Below are positions 36,004 to 44,970 of a stretch of DNA of 64,000 nt, in pieces; the first letter of the stretch is position 1, and each line of letters begins with the position of its first letter. The DNA is taken from positions 232,120 through 296,119 of IMG/VR virus record IMGVR_UViG_3300035698_035366. One strand, given 5' to 3'. This DNA comes from a virus. The notes below the pieces were generated by a model that saw nothing but the letters and a program-made list of their open reading frames with translations, was not told the DNA's origin and made no database searches. A program made the translations under genes and the position numbers.

Positions 36004-36264
36004 ATGCAGAGAAATAAAAGTATTCAAACCCATAATCTCATGGAGGATATTATGGATGACCGTGATAACATTTCGACCACCGAAAAGTCTTCTCGAAATA
36101 TAGCTTGGGAAAACAATCGACCAACTAATACTAAGATTAGTAAATCAATGAAAGGACGGCGCTTAACGAGTCGAGAAATGTCAGTCCTTCGTCGTTTGGA
36201 ACAAATCTACCCTGGAGATATTCAAGCCGATGCCGATTCGCTGCGCGGATTTAATGTTTCATAA
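36004..36264 (+). CDS. Small unknown protein
   Basis: 86 residues from the ATG 8 bases after GGAG. Polar; C-terminal helix with TSREMSVLRRLEQIYPGDIQ. No family recognised. Confidence 0.6.
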   Translation: MQRNKSIQTHNLMEDIMDDRDNISTTEKSSRNIAWENNRPTNTKISKSMKGRRLTSREMSVLRRLEQIYPGDIQADADSLRGFNVS

Positions 36265-36365
36265 TTGTTACAAGTAATAGGATCGAGAAGATGCATAGCA
36301 ACGTTGAAGTGTAGGTATTTCTAGTAGCAGCATAAATATATGCGGAGTAGTTTTGAGGATAACGA

Positions 36366-37424
36366 ATGAAAATAAGTATCATCGGTGGCGGCATTATTGG
36401 ATGGAGTACAGCCTATCATATTGGTTCACAAGCTGATGTCACTGTTTATGAGAAAGACCCAAGTTATTCTTTAAGCAGCTTTGCCCGTAGCTGCGGTGGT
36501 TTACGATTCCAATATTTTACCAAAACAAACATTGAAATGAGCCGATGGTCAATCGACTTTATCAAAACACAAACAGATGTTGATTTTACGCCAAATGGCT
36601 ATTTGATGCTATTTGGTAATGATCAAAAGGAAAATCACGATCATAGTTTAGCGGTACAAACTGCTCACGGTGCTACAACGATAAGTATGTCGCCCGATAT
36701 ACTTTTGCCCTACTATCCCTATATAAACATTGGTGATTTATATCGTGGAAGCGTAACTAGGGATGGATCTGAGGGATGGATAGATCCTGTAATACTGCAT
36801 TCATGGTTCAAAACAAACGCACAATCATTTGGTGTAAAATCAATAATTGCTGATGGCACATTGGTCAATCATGATGATGTAGACGCGGTAATTATTTGCT
36901 CTGGCTGTTGGTCTGATGAAGTTGGAAAACACTTCGGTTTGAACATACCAGTGAAAGGTCATAAACACACTGTATTCAATGTTGATACACAAGCGTCACA
37001 TATTCCAGACATGCCGTTGATAGCTGATCTAATAACAGGAATTTATCTTCGACCTGAGGGAAACGGTTATATCGTTGGTTATGATGGCAATGGCGAATGG
37101 GGATCAGATGATTTAGAGCCCAATTACGAAAGTTGGGAGAAGGTATGGGAATTATTATACCATCGTTTCCCAACAATCTTCGATGCAGCAAAAATGACTG
37201 GTGCATGGAGTGGATATTATGATACTTCGACGATTGACAATAACGCCATAATCGATCAAGACGGTAAGTTTTTCTTTGCAACTGGTTTTACGGGTCGAGG
37301 CTTAATGCATTCACCTGCGGTTGGTTTAACAATGAGCGAATTGGTTTTAGATAATGAATTAACATTCAATATCGATAGCTATCGTTTAAATAGATCTCCT
37401 AATATTGAAAAATATGTAATTTAA
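36366..37424 (+). CDS. FAD-dependent (D-amino-acid oxidase-type) oxidoreductase
   Basis: 352 residues. Rossmann start MKISIIGGGIIGWSTAYHIG (GxGxxG), then FARSCGGLRFQYFTKTNIEM, the sarcosine/glycine oxidase-type signature near residue 40, and the C-terminal ATGFTGRGLMHSPAVGLTMS that closes the FAD site. Members oxidise amines (glycine, D-amino acids, sarcosine) and one group, the MnmC C-domain, trims tRNA wobble modifications. Substrate here is not clear. Unusual cargo for a phage. Confidence 0.85.
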   Translation: MKISIIGGGIIGWSTAYHIGSQADVTVYEKDPSYSLSSFARSCGGLRFQYFTKTNIEMSRWSIDFIKTQTDVDFTPNGYLMLFGNDQKENHDHSLAVQTAHGATTISMSPDILLPYYPYINIGDLYRGSVTRDGSEGWIDPVILHSWFKTNAQSFGVKSIIADGTLVNHDDVDAVIICSGCWSDEVGKHFGLNIPVKGHKHTVFNVDTQASHIPDMPLIADLITGIYLRPEGNGYIVGYDGNGEWGSDDLEPNYESWEKVWELLYHRFPTIFDAAKMTGAWSGYYDTSTIDNNAIIDQDGKFFFATGFTGRGLMHSPAVGLTMSELVLDNELTFNIDSYRLNRSPNIEKYVI

Positions 37425-37477
37425 TTATTGACATTATGTTTCTTGTATAATATTGTATATATGCAAAGGAGAGTATT

Positions 37478-38086
37478 ATGGGCGGATGCGTTAATGTGTT
37501 TCTAAGAGACAAGGATCGAAACTTCCATCAGATGACGCGTTGGACAAATATATTGCCATCTTTTCTAGATTGCATTGGTAACGTAGAAGACGAAGATGAA
37601 CATCTCCAGGAATATATGGAGACCTGGTTTGAAATGAAAGAAGATTGGGAGAAGAATCGTCAGACCGCAGATTTCGAACACCCGATGACGTCGATGTATT
37701 TTCCCAGTCCAACAAAAATATGTCAATCAGAATATGGCTTGGTATTTGTTGATTATATAACGAAGACAATTGTTTCCTATCAGGATTATACTTCTATTGG
37801 GATTGTTAGCATAGCGGCAATTATGGTTTCGTATGACAATGATGAACGTGATCGCATTCTTAAAATTGCTGATGCTGGTAGAATATCTTACCAACCATTT
37901 ACTCTTGATATATCGAGTAGACGAAAGGTCGAAGACACTGCTCATATGGAACAATTGATTAAAGACCGAGAAGGTGACTTGCCACAATTTATTGTTGATA
38001 ATAGTCCTTGGAATATAATTGATTGTGATAAATGCGTAAGATTTACAAAGATAAAGTCCGGTATAAATCAAATTTTAGCGAAATAA
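37478..38086 (+). CDS. Unknown protein
   Basis: 202 residues, GGAG upstream. Alpha/beta, with GLVFVDYITKTIVSYQDYTS and a basic C-terminus. No family recognised. Confidence 0.6.
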   Translation: MGGCVNVFLRDKDRNFHQMTRWTNILPSFLDCIGNVEDEDEHLQEYMETWFEMKEDWEKNRQTADFEHPMTSMYFPSPTKICQSEYGLVFVDYITKTIVSYQDYTSIGIVSIAAIMVSYDNDERDRILKIADAGRISYQPFTLDISSRRKVEDTAHMEQLIKDREGDLPQFIVDNSPWNIIDCDKCVRFTKIKSGINQILAK

Positions 38087-38088
38087 GG

Positions 38089-38117
38089 TTGACAAATTAT
38101 TTAAATTGTATTATACT
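38089..38117 (+). promoter_or_regulatory. Promoter of tRNA-Arg
   Basis: TTGACA (38089-38094), 17-bp spacer, TATACT (38112-38117), about 11 bases before the tRNA. Confidence 0.75.
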
Positions 38118-38128
38118 GTAAAAACTAA

Positions 38129-38203
38129 GCCCTTTTAGCTCAATGGATTTAGAGCGTATCCCTCCGAAGGATAAGGTCGCGGGTTCGATCCCCGCCAAGG
38201 GCT
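38129..38203 (+). tRNA. tRNA-Arg (CCG)
   Basis: Acceptor GCCCTTT/CAAGGGC (six pairs), D-arm GCTC/GAGC, anticodon arm TATCC-CTCCGAA-GGATA, T-loop TTCGATC. The next gene's ATG begins two bases after its end. Confidence 0.85.
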
Positions 38204-38204
38204 C

Positions 38205-38471
38205 ATGAAAAGCGAAAAGGAAATAAGTGTACCTGAAAAAACACTAGAGGATTTCTATGCTAAGTGCGGAAAAATCCTTGAAATAGAGCATACTTGGGTA
38301 ACACCACATGTTCGAAAAGGCGGGCGTTGGAATCGCAAACTTGGTAATGGTCGTTTCTCAGGATACGGAGTAATTCGTCCCTGGGGATCAGGTTATCAAG
38401 TTATGAGTCGATCCAATGGTACCAAATTGTTTAACACTCAACAAGAGGTTTATGAGTTCCTCGAAAGATAA
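38205..38471 (+). CDS. Small unknown basic protein
   Basis: 88 residues starting directly after tRNA-Arg, so tRNA processing and translation initiation may interfere. Glycine/arginine-rich middle (VRKGGRWNRKLGNGRFSGYG). No family recognised. Confidence 0.55.
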   Translation: MKSEKEISVPEKTLEDFYAKCGKILEIEHTWVTPHVRKGGRWNRKLGNGRFSGYGVIRPWGSGYQVMSRSNGTKLFNTQQEVYEFLER

Positions 38472-38490
38472 AACTCTTTTTAGATCGAAT

Positions 38491-38685
38491 TTAATATCCC
38501 ATATTTTGACCAGTTTTGAAACGGACAATTTGTTCCTGTTCCAACTGCTTGAAATCAAGGTGATCATCTTCCGGAATAAGTACCGTTGCCAGTGTCGACC
38601 ATGTTCCAGCGTCGACGACGCATTCAATGCCAAACAAGCGCATTGCAACAACCAGGCCAATCGTTCCAACTTGTTCTTCAATCAT
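38491..38685 (-). CDS. Small unknown protein
   Basis: 64 residues from the ATG behind GGAG on the minus strand (MIEEQVGTIGLVVAMRLFGI). Follows the amber-containing gene in the same minus-strand unit. Confidence 0.6.
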   Translation of the reverse strand: MIEEQVGTIGLVVAMRLFGIECVVDAGTWSTLATVLIPEDDHLDFKQLEQEQIVRFKTGQNMGY

Positions 38686-38706
38686 TTTATTCTCCAGTTC
38701 CAAAAT

Positions 38707-39090
38707 TTAGTTGCAAAATTCTTCAAAACGGTGGGCTTCGCTGTAGCTGAGACCTAGTGTGTAACAGATGTAATCACCGCCATACATGCGGTCATCTTCG
38801 TTAAGGTCCATGCTGTCCAAGATCCAGCGAATTGCTGTCTTCTCGTCGCCAGCGCCCAGGTCGATAGTTTCTTTAACCTGGGCTGTGAAATCCGCCAGGG
38901 CGGCGGCTTCATTCCGTTTGTCTTCTTCCATTGCCGCGTCCATTGCCCTGAGGAGCTAATCCCAAATATTCTGCTTTTCATCGTCGGATACTTCGTTCCA
39001 ATTTTCAAACCAGGCGCAGGTCGGACGGAAGCCATAAGCGTCTTTGTGGAGGTCCGAAACAATCTGGGAATCAAAAGTGAAAGTAGACAT
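38707..39090 (-). pseudogene. Gene with in-frame TAG at codon 45
   Basis: From the ATG at 39090 (GGAG 7 bases upstream) the frame codes MSTFTFDSQIVSDLHKDAYG...DDEKQNIWD, then TAG (38958-38956), then LLRAMDAAMEEDKRNEAAAL...SYSEAHRFEEFCN to 38707 in the same frame. Both parts read as one continuous protein of about 127 codons, with the TAG where Gln or a similar residue would fit (WD-x-LLRAM). Either a nonsense allele or amber readthrough. Confidence 0.7.
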
Positions 39091-39132
39091 TTAAGTAACT
39101 CCGATCTATGTTTGCGTTTTGCTTATGTCCTT

Positions 39133-39160
39133 ATTATAACATTAAATTGGAGACTGTCAA
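39133..39160 (-). promoter_or_regulatory. Sigma70-type promoter (minus strand)
   Basis: On the minus strand TTGACA (39160-39155), 16-bp spacer ending TGT, TATAAT (39138-39133). Drives the amber-containing gene. Confidence 0.85.
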
Positions 39161-39192
39161 CCTTTACACCGTATAATAAATTCTGCATATTT

Positions 39193-39486
39193 TTATAATC
39201 TTTGGTCATTCCCATAACGGATGATGCCAAATTTTACTTCAGCGATTGCATCTTCGGATGATAGCCTAAACCATTCACCCTTCTCACGATGATGACTGAT
39301 TTCTCTATGTATCGCTTTCTCAACTAATCTCACACGTTCATCTGCAACTTCTTCGATGTGATAGATTTTAAGATTTTCGATATTTCCTGTTTGTAATGAA
39401 CTCAAACGCTTCTTAGGATCCTGGCTAAATCCTATTTTCATAAAACCATTTTCGTTCTCTGGGCCTATGACATAAATGTAATTCAT
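39193..39486 (-). CDS. GIY-YIG / T5orf172-type nuclease-like protein
   Basis: 97 residues. NYIYVIGPENENGFMKIGFS then KKRLSSLQTGNIENLKIYHI, and the helix with RLVEKAIHREI, match the T5orf172/MUG113 branch of the GIY-YIG superfamily (Y-V-I, K-I-G, R, E). These small nuclease-like proteins are frequent in phages; their targets are unknown. Confidence 0.75.
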   Translation of the reverse strand: MNYIYVIGPENENGFMKIGFSQDPKKRLSSLQTGNIENLKIYHIEEVADERVRLVEKAIHREISHHREKGEWFRLSSEDAIAEVKFGIIRYGNDQRL

Positions 39487-39507
39487 ACATATATTTAATG
39501 TAAAAAG

Positions 39508-39535
39508 TTGACAGCTTTCCTAATTGTGTTATAAT
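39508..39535 (+). promoter_or_regulatory. Sigma70-type promoter
   Basis: TTGACA (39508-39513), 16-bp spacer ending TGT, TATAAT (39530-39535). Confidence 0.85.
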
Positions 39536-39558
39536 AATGGTATACAACGGAAAACAAG

Positions 39559-40044
39559 ATGAACAAGATGAACAAGACAATTGCAGAGCTTTTAATTTAT
39601 ATCGGAACCGATGAGGGAATCGTGCTTGATAAGAACGAATTCAATATCATCATTAACCAGCTTACTGATATCCAGAAGCAGGCGATTAAGGACCAGTGCG
39701 GAGGATCTGCACCGGTAGTCGTTGATATCACATTAACGAATCCGAAAGTGAGCACGTTCATCAGTTGGAGTATTTACGAAGACACATCTGCGGAAGATCC
39801 GGATGATTGGGTTGAAGACTATAGCATCGCCGCTCCGGATGGCGTCTACACTGTTCGTTTCGATTATCTCGATAAACAATTTGGAGAGCGACATGGTGTC
39901 CAGGTTAAGGACGGTATGGTTGTAAATCCCGAAGAAACGCTCGAACTGGTCGGCCAGGCTCGAAATGAAGCTGGTTACTGGGGAACATTTTTAGAGAGAC
40001 TAGAATTCGACGGTAAGAAGATCACCGCCCGCATCGGTAGTTAA
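39559..40044 (+). CDS. Unknown protein
   Basis: 161 residues; a second ATG six bases on is also possible. Acidic, with a predicted beta core (VVVDITLTNPKVSTFISWSI). GC-rich codons. No family recognised. Confidence 0.6.
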   Translation: MNKMNKTIAELLIYIGTDEGIVLDKNEFNIIINQLTDIQKQAIKDQCGGSAPVVVDITLTNPKVSTFISWSIYEDTSAEDPDDWVEDYSIAAPDGVYTVRFDYLDKQFGERHGVQVKDGMVVNPEETLELVGQARNEAGYWGTFLERLEFDGKKITARIGS

Positions 40045-40046
40045 GG

Positions 40047-40074
40047 TTGACAAGTTACCGATTTGTGCTATAAT
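40047..40074 (+). promoter_or_regulatory. Sigma70-type promoter
   Basis: TTGACA (40047-40052), 16-bp spacer ending TGC, TATAAT (40069-40074), starting three bases after the upstream stop. Confidence 0.85.
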
Positions 40075-40098
40075 ATTGGTACGAAAGGAAGTTAAGCA

Positions 40099-40329
40099 AT
40101 GACTTTTGAACAGGATATGCAGATCTTTTTTGGAAAACCAAGTACCGCAGTAGATTGGGAAATTGGTGGAACGAAAATACAAACAAACCGCCGCTGGGTT
40201 AAGGCAATCGGAACATTTACCAATCGAGCCAGTGCGGAAAGAACCATTGGTATGCTGGATAAAAGTCAAAAGTATCGTATCGCCAGAGAAGGCGATGGTT
40301 TTATCATTCAAACATTCAAGGTGGAATAA
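40099..40329 (+). CDS. Small unknown protein
   Basis: 76 residues (MTFEQDMQIFFGKPSTAVDW start). First of a run of four closely spaced small genes behind one promoter. Confidence 0.6.
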   Translation: MTFEQDMQIFFGKPSTAVDWEIGGTKIQTNRRWVKAIGTFTNRASAERTIGMLDKSQKYRIAREGDGFIIQTFKVE

Positions 40330-40333
40330 AACA

Positions 40334-40651
40334 ATGACCAACACAAAAATGATTTACCGTAGTCGTACATTCGGAGATGATGTCCTTACACTCGATACAG
40401 CCAAGGGCTATTTCCCGGATCCAGATCGAACGGTGTTCCGCGTAATGTATGCTGAATTCATCGGATTTGGCGACCTGGACAACAAGGAATTCAACTCAGT
40501 AAACATGGAACTATTCACAGATCGCGATACTGCAATCCGCGCCTATGAAATTCGACTGAAATCGGATAATCCGGTAGCAGAATCGGGCGTAACAAATGAT
40601 CGCCTGGAAAAAGAGTCTTTAGCCGATATCCTCGCAAAAGCACTGGGGTAA
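40334..40651 (+). CDS. Small unknown protein
   Basis: 105 residues from the ATG four bases after the previous stop. Contains YFPDPDRTVFRVMYAEFIGF. No family recognised. Confidence 0.6.
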   Translation: MTNTKMIYRSRTFGDDVLTLDTAKGYFPDPDRTVFRVMYAEFIGFGDLDNKEFNSVNMELFTDRDTAIRAYEIRLKSDNPVAESGVTNDRLEKESLADILAKALG

Positions 40652-40655
40652 ACCA

Positions 40656-40925
40656 ATGAAAATTAGCATCAAATTATCTATCGCCGGTCTTATTGTGTGG
40701 ATTGGACTTGGGTTTCTAATGCATATCCTTTTCCTTGGGACTGCAATTGATTGGTCAAGTGCCCTGTCTTGGTTCGTGATCTTGCTTTGGCCGGCGTATA
40801 TTGTTTTCAAACTGTTCATAATTTTCCTATATGCGGCAGCAATTGTGGCAATCATCGCCGTTACATATCTTGTGGGCGAATGGCTCTATACCAATTACCT
40901 AAAATCATGGATTGAAAAGGAATAA
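40656..40925 (+). CDS. Small membrane protein
   Basis: 89 residues, four bases after the previous stop. Three hydrophobic helices (LSIAGLIVWIGLGFLMHILF; WFVILLWPAYIVFKLFIIF; AAAIVAIIAVTYLVGEWLY). Function unknown; holin-like topology is possible. Confidence 0.65.
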   Translation: MKISIKLSIAGLIVWIGLGFLMHILFLGTAIDWSSALSWFVILLWPAYIVFKLFIIFLYAAAIVAIIAVTYLVGEWLYTNYLKSWIEKE

Positions 40926-40929
40926 CAAT

Positions 40930-41196
40930 ATGCCATCTGCTGAACAGAAGTCTGCTCACGAAATTATTCGAAATGCTATAAACGAAATTAGGCAAGAATT
41001 TATGCCTGTTTTTGAAGAAGATAGCGAAATGGTCGATATGGTTATTTCATCGGCATTGATGGCAACCGCAGAGAAGATGCTCGTTGATATGCATGGAACT
41101 TTGCATACAAGCGAAATGCTTTATGCGGCTGCGGATGATATGCAGACTCGACATGCTGTTGAGATTCTCGAACGGGACGAACGGGACGAAGACTAA
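40930..41196 (+). CDS. Small helical protein
   Basis: 88 residues from the ATG four bases after the previous stop. Helical and acidic, ending ILERDERDED. No family recognised. Confidence 0.6.
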   Translation: MPSAEQKSAHEIIRNAINEIRQEFMPVFEEDSEMVDMVISSALMATAEKMLVDMHGTLHTSEMLYAAADDMQTRHAVEILERDERDED

Positions 41197-41214
41197 CAAT
41201 TATCGTTCCTAACA

Positions 41215-41243
41215 TTGACAGACCTGAAAAACCATGTTACAAT
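41215..41243 (+). promoter_or_regulatory. Sigma70-type promoter
   Basis: TTGACA (41215-41220), 17-bp spacer ending TGT, TACAAT (41238-41243). Confidence 0.75.
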
Positions 41244-41270
41244 AAGTAACTAAATTGAAAGGAGAGATCG

Positions 41271-41495
41271 ATGCGTAAATTTTATATCCAAGGTGTTGAT
41301 GTTTACACTGAAGTCGATGAATATGGTGTTGAACAATTCCGTCAGACTATTGTATGCGACGTAAAGACACTGGTAATTTTTTCCTGTGCTAATGTCGTTG
41401 GATTTGTTAAATCACCATCCTTTGCCCGGATAGTCTTCCAGACATTTTTTGGCACTGCCATGTTTATGGCAGGATTTTTTTACGCAACACTGTGA
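41271..41495 (+). CDS. Small membrane protein
   Basis: 74 residues, GGAG upstream. Soluble N-terminal half, then hydrophobic C-terminal helix (QTFFGTAMFMAGFFYATL). Function unknown. Confidence 0.6.
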   Translation: MRKFYIQGVDVYTEVDEYGVEQFRQTIVCDVKTLVIFSCANVVGFVKSPSFARIVFQTFFGTAMFMAGFFYATL

Positions 41496-41512
41496 AAGAA
41501 AGGAACAGACCA

Positions 41513-41710
41513 ATGAAGTATCGTGCAGTTCTAAAGTTTTACGATGAATCAGGCCTGACCAAGACAGTCCCGGTTCCGGACGCGAAGTGGCGTTCAGCGC
41601 GTGAACAGGCCGTTGATGATCTCGTTCAGTTTGTTCTTTCCGGTGAAACAGTTGATGTTCCGGAAAAGTGGTCTCCGGCAGGGAACGACGTTCAGAAACG
41701 TTCTAATTAA
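41513..41710 (+). CDS. Small unknown protein
   Basis: 65 residues from the ATG 9 bases after AAAGGA. Its TAA overlaps the next ATG (TAATG), so coupling is likely. Confidence 0.6.
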   Translation: MKYRAVLKFYDESGLTKTVPVPDAKWRSAREQAVDDLVQFVLSGETVDVPEKWSPAGNDVQKRSN

Positions 41711-42177
41711 TGTCATCGGACATACGGTATACGCCATTCAAACACCGGATCAACCTACATCCGAAATTCGTAGATGAACCAACTCCGCATTGGAGACAGT
41801 GTACTCATGAATTTATTGTTGCGAAGGTTAGCGCATTATGGAAGATGTATGTTCGTTTAGAAATTGAAAAAGACAAGGATTCGTATTACACGGATCAAGA
41901 ATTGGCTGCAAATTTCAAAGTACGAGCAAACATCAATACGAAGATGAATATTGCATCTGTTAAACTTTCAAACCAACAAGCATTGAGTTTTACTTTATGG
42001 GTTGAACAAGATGATTCAGGCAGTAGAACTATAATGTTCCCTGGAAATATTAAATGGGCGGGCGGATCAATTCCCAATCTATCTCTTTCTCCCAATGCTA
42101 TGGATATGTTCGTTTTTACTACTTGGAATTCAGGCGCTGTTTGGTATGGCGCTATTGGTGGAATGGATTTTGATTAA
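41710..42177 (+). CDS. Probable tail-fibre-associated protein
   Basis: 155 residues. The C-terminal part FPGNIKWAGGSIPNLSLSPN then MDMFVFTTWNSGAVWYGA is a pattern common in phage fibre or receptor-binding proteins (I-x-W-A-x-G-x-I-P...D-x-F-x-F-T-T). Overlaps both neighbours by start/stop sharing, so it is coupled with the adhesin gene behind it. Confidence 0.65.
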   Translation: MSSDIRYTPFKHRINLHPKFVDEPTPHWRQCTHEFIVAKVSALWKMYVRLEIEKDKDSYYTDQELAANFKVRANINTKMNIASVKLSNQQALSFTLWVEQDDSGSRTIMFPGNIKWAGGSIPNLSLSPNAMDMFVFTTWNSGAVWYGAIGGMDFD

Positions 42178-43703
42178 TGCTCAATAGACAATTAGCAATA
42201 AGTGCATCCAATATGATAATTGCAACCAGTGATTCTATTAATGTTTTTGAATTTGCCGTAGCAAATATTCCAATTTCAAAATTATTATCCAATGACATCG
42301 ATCTAACTAAATCACCACCTTTAACTATTACAGAAGTCTGTAATGTTGTGGGTGGTAGAGCAGCAATTAGCGGGGGTAGTATTCTTTTTAATTGCCTTGT
42401 TAGAGCAGGAGAAACAGCGTCCTTCAAATATCGAGTGAAAAACAAAATAGGTAAAGCTGCTCTTGGAACAGTAAATTTAACAGTTTTACCAACACCAAGT
42501 ATTGTCGCCCGCGATACATCAGTTGAAATAAAACAAGATTCAAGCTTCATTATTTCTAATGAAGAGTTATTAAAGAATGTTAAAACTAAAAATCTTCCGG
42601 TAACAATATCATCGATTGATTCACCAGTTGGCGGAACATTAAATGTAATTGGTAATGGAGTTGAGTTCACACCTAATGTTCAGTGTGGAAAATCAGCATC
42701 GTTTAGATATACAGTACAGGACTCGATGTCAAACAATGCTGCTGGTAATATGTGGGTTAACCTTAGCCACCTTCCTGATACCGAAGCCTTCATTTTCAAC
42801 AATACATCTAGATTCAATAATTTCATAAAGTCATATGCCCCTCCTTCTAGACCCAATACACTGGCCAAATGGAATAGAATTGAAAACAATGAATTATTCC
42901 AATTTGCTAACGGCACCAGTGAAAATGCATCTGGGTGGAAAGGTAATCATAATCTTGACCGAATCGAAACAACAAAGGGGTCATCATCCTTCATTGGTCT
43001 TATAGACCCATCCAATTCATCTGACAATTTTACATTTGAAGCAGATCTTGGATCCACTTGCGTTCATCGCAATCTTGTTGGTGTTATTGTTGCATTTAGA
43101 AGAATGAATAATATTAATCATTACATTGCAGCTATTCGAACAACTAACGGATTTGAAAATATTGGCTACCCGTCGGTTCATAATTGGTCTCTAGTTTATA
43201 ATCTCAAAGGTCTCCAATCTTCATTCTTTCCTGGCTCAGTTGTTCTTGAAAATAAACCTTTAACACAACTCGACCCGCCAGTAAATGATTGGCATACTTG
43301 TGGAACCACAAGAGTTAAAGTAATTCGCCGAGGAAATATTATCGAATGTTTTTCATCACCATTTGGAAGCAACGTAATTGATGCAGATTCAAAAATTGTT
43401 ATTGATTTAGAAAAAGATGCCCGCCTTGATTGGGCTAAAGATACACAATTACCACATGGTTATTGCTCAATGGGTCAAACAAATGCTATCTTTTCAAATC
43501 CCAATACGTCATCTGGTATTGATACCAGTAAAGCGTTTGATGCTGTTAATAATTTGGTATATGAATTCAAAGATAATAAATGGCAAATTGTTGCAAATAA
43601 AACAATAGCTGAAATAATTGGATATCCAAGAACAGTAACTAATCCAGATACTGGTCTAACATTTAACATTGATTATTCTGGTAATATTAAACTTTCTCTA
43701 TAA
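42177..43703 (+). CDS. Adhesin / tail-fibre protein with Ig-like repeats
   Basis: 508 residues. Two cadherin/Ig-like tandem domains (about 20-105 and 110-200) share the pattern ...ISGGSILFNCLVRAGETASFKY / ...GNGVEFTPNVQCGKSASFRY, written here in part only. A LamG-like beta sandwich follows (NFTFEADLG, GVIVAFRRMNNINHYIAAIR, TRVKVIRRGNIIECF). This is the usual make-up of surface-binding phage proteins. No catalytic residues are evident. Confidence 0.8.
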   Translation: MLNRQLAISASNMIIATSDSINVFEFAVANIPISKLLSNDIDLTKSPPLTITEVCNVVGGRAAISGGSILFNCLVRAGETASFKYRVKNKIGKAALGTVNLTVLPTPSIVARDTSVEIKQDSSFIISNEELLKNVKTKNLPVTISSIDSPVGGTLNVIGNGVEFTPNVQCGKSASFRYTVQDSMSNNAAGNMWVNLSHLPDTEAFIFNNTSRFNNFIKSYAPPSRPNTLAKWNRIENNELFQFANGTSENASGWKGNHNLDRIETTKGSSSFIGLIDPSNSSDNFTFEADLGSTCVHRNLVGVIVAFRRMNNINHYIAAIRTTNGFENIGYPSVHNWSLVYNLKGLQSSFFPGSVVLENKPLTQLDPPVNDWHTCGTTRVKVIRRGNIIECFSSPFGSNVIDADSKIVIDLEKDARLDWAKDTQLPHGYCSMGQTNAIFSNPNTSSGIDTSKAFDAVNNLVYEFKDNKWQIVANKTIAEIIGYPRTVTNPDTGLTFNIDYSGNIKLSL

Positions 43704-43760
43704 TAAAATTGACTTAGCATTTCCGATAATATAAATTAAATAAAAACAACGGAGAACAAA

Positions 43761-44087
43761 ATGAACTACCCCGAAATTACCGTCGAATGCCCCTCATCTA
43801 TAAACGAATTTTTGGGACTTTCTTTTGAGCATCAAGCAATAATCAAAGAACAAAATCAAAAAATCGCGCAGGAAAACACACAATTAATTGAAGACCAAAT
43901 TTTCATCGCAATTGACGATGAAGCAAAGAAAGTTTTAACTGAACTAAAAATTAAAGAACTACGTTATATTGTTGACCAACGTGTAATATTTCCCTGGAAC
44001 GAGCGTGATATAGCTGCTCGAGAATTGTATATTATGGGGTATGATGTTCATAATCATTACATTTTAGAAAAATATAACGAACGATAA
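43761..44087 (+). CDS. Unknown helical protein
   Basis: 108 residues, GGAG upstream. Long helix (HQAIIKEQNQKIAQENTQL), basic C-terminus. No family recognised. Confidence 0.6.
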   Translation: MNYPEITVECPSSINEFLGLSFEHQAIIKEQNQKIAQENTQLIEDQIFIAIDDEAKKVLTELKIKELRYIVDQRVIFPWNERDIAARELYIMGYDVHNHYILEKYNER

Positions 44088-44089
44088 GG

Positions 44090-44117
44090 TTGACGCCTTT
44101 CCATTTTGTGTTATAAT
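44090..44117 (+). promoter_or_regulatory. Sigma70-type promoter
   Basis: TTGACG (44090-44095), 16-bp spacer ending TGT, TATAAT (44112-44117). Confidence 0.8.
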
Positions 44118-44152
44118 AATGACATAACGCAAGCAGCAACACGGAGATCGAA

Positions 44153-44503
44153 ATGCTTATTAATGTTTATCACAAGGATATGAGCAACGAAAAGACCGCA
44201 GTTTTTGAACAGGTTGCAACTGTTAAAACTGACATCGTTGGTGTTATGAACGCTTTGGAATATGCATACCGTTGGACAAACAACGTTGAAGGCTCTTGGA
44301 GTAGTAAAGAAGCAATCCTCGAGTATGATGGTGAAACTTATCCCAATGGCGACTTGAACGACAATGTTGAAGTTACTGCACCGCTCCCCACGCATTTGGG
44401 TAGGACAATGGGACATCGAAGTACATCAAGGTTCGACGAGATGGAAATTGTTGAGACAGGCGAACGCTTCCGTGTTGCAATGTGTGGCTTTGAAAAGGTT
44501 TAA
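44153..44503 (+). CDS. Unknown protein
   Basis: 116 residues, GGAG upstream. Contains MNALEYAYRWTNNVEGSWSS, typical of uncharacterised phage proteins. A 32-codon frame with a TTG start follows directly (44504-44602) and may be a remnant. Confidence 0.65.
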   Translation: MLINVYHKDMSNEKTAVFEQVATVKTDIVGVMNALEYAYRWTNNVEGSWSSKEAILEYDGETYPNGDLNDNVEVTAPLPTHLGRTMGHRSTSRFDEMEIVETGERFRVAMCGFEKV

Positions 44504-44688
44504 TTGAGATCGATAAAGAATAAGCTTCATGATGCGCCAGGCCCAACAAACCCGGACGACATTATCTCCAAGGATCCTACCACTGTTTACACCGTGGTGT
44601 AATTAAGCGGGATCCACCTTACACTAAGGTTCGGAGTATCAAGGGTACAGCGGTCAATGAGGCTTTAATTTTTTAATTGGAGAAGACA

Positions 44689-44970
44689 ATGGGCGACGCA
44701 TTTAAATGGGAATTAACATATATCGATAAAGATCATATCGGTGTATCATGCAATGGGCGCATCTTTGTTTTGCGTGAGCGCGGAGAAGATGGTCAAATTT
44801 GGTGGGATATTTTTTATATCGACGAATACAGAATAGTTGATAGTGATGTTGATGCCCCTTATTGGCAAGACAGTATTGGTAGCTTTGAAGCCGCGCTTGA
44901 ATGTATCCCGGATATGATTGGAAATTGGACCGACGAAGAACTAGAAGAATTGGGTGAAAGCGATGACTAA
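44689..44970 (+). CDS. Small acidic protein
   Basis: 93 residues from the ATG behind GGAG. Begins MGDAFKWELTYIDKDHIGVS; very acidic C-terminus (WTDEELEELGESDD). Overlaps the next gene by 8 bases. Confidence 0.6.
   Translation: MGDAFKWELTYIDKDHIGVSCNGRIFVLRERGEDGQIWWDIFYIDEYRIVDSDVDAPYWQDSIGSFEAALECIPDMIGNWTDEELEELGESDD

Noticed and set aside
44504-44602. 32-codon frame with TTG start after the 44153 gene
   Set aside because: Protein-like, but it has no ribosome site and stops early; probably a remnant, so mentioned only with its neighbour.
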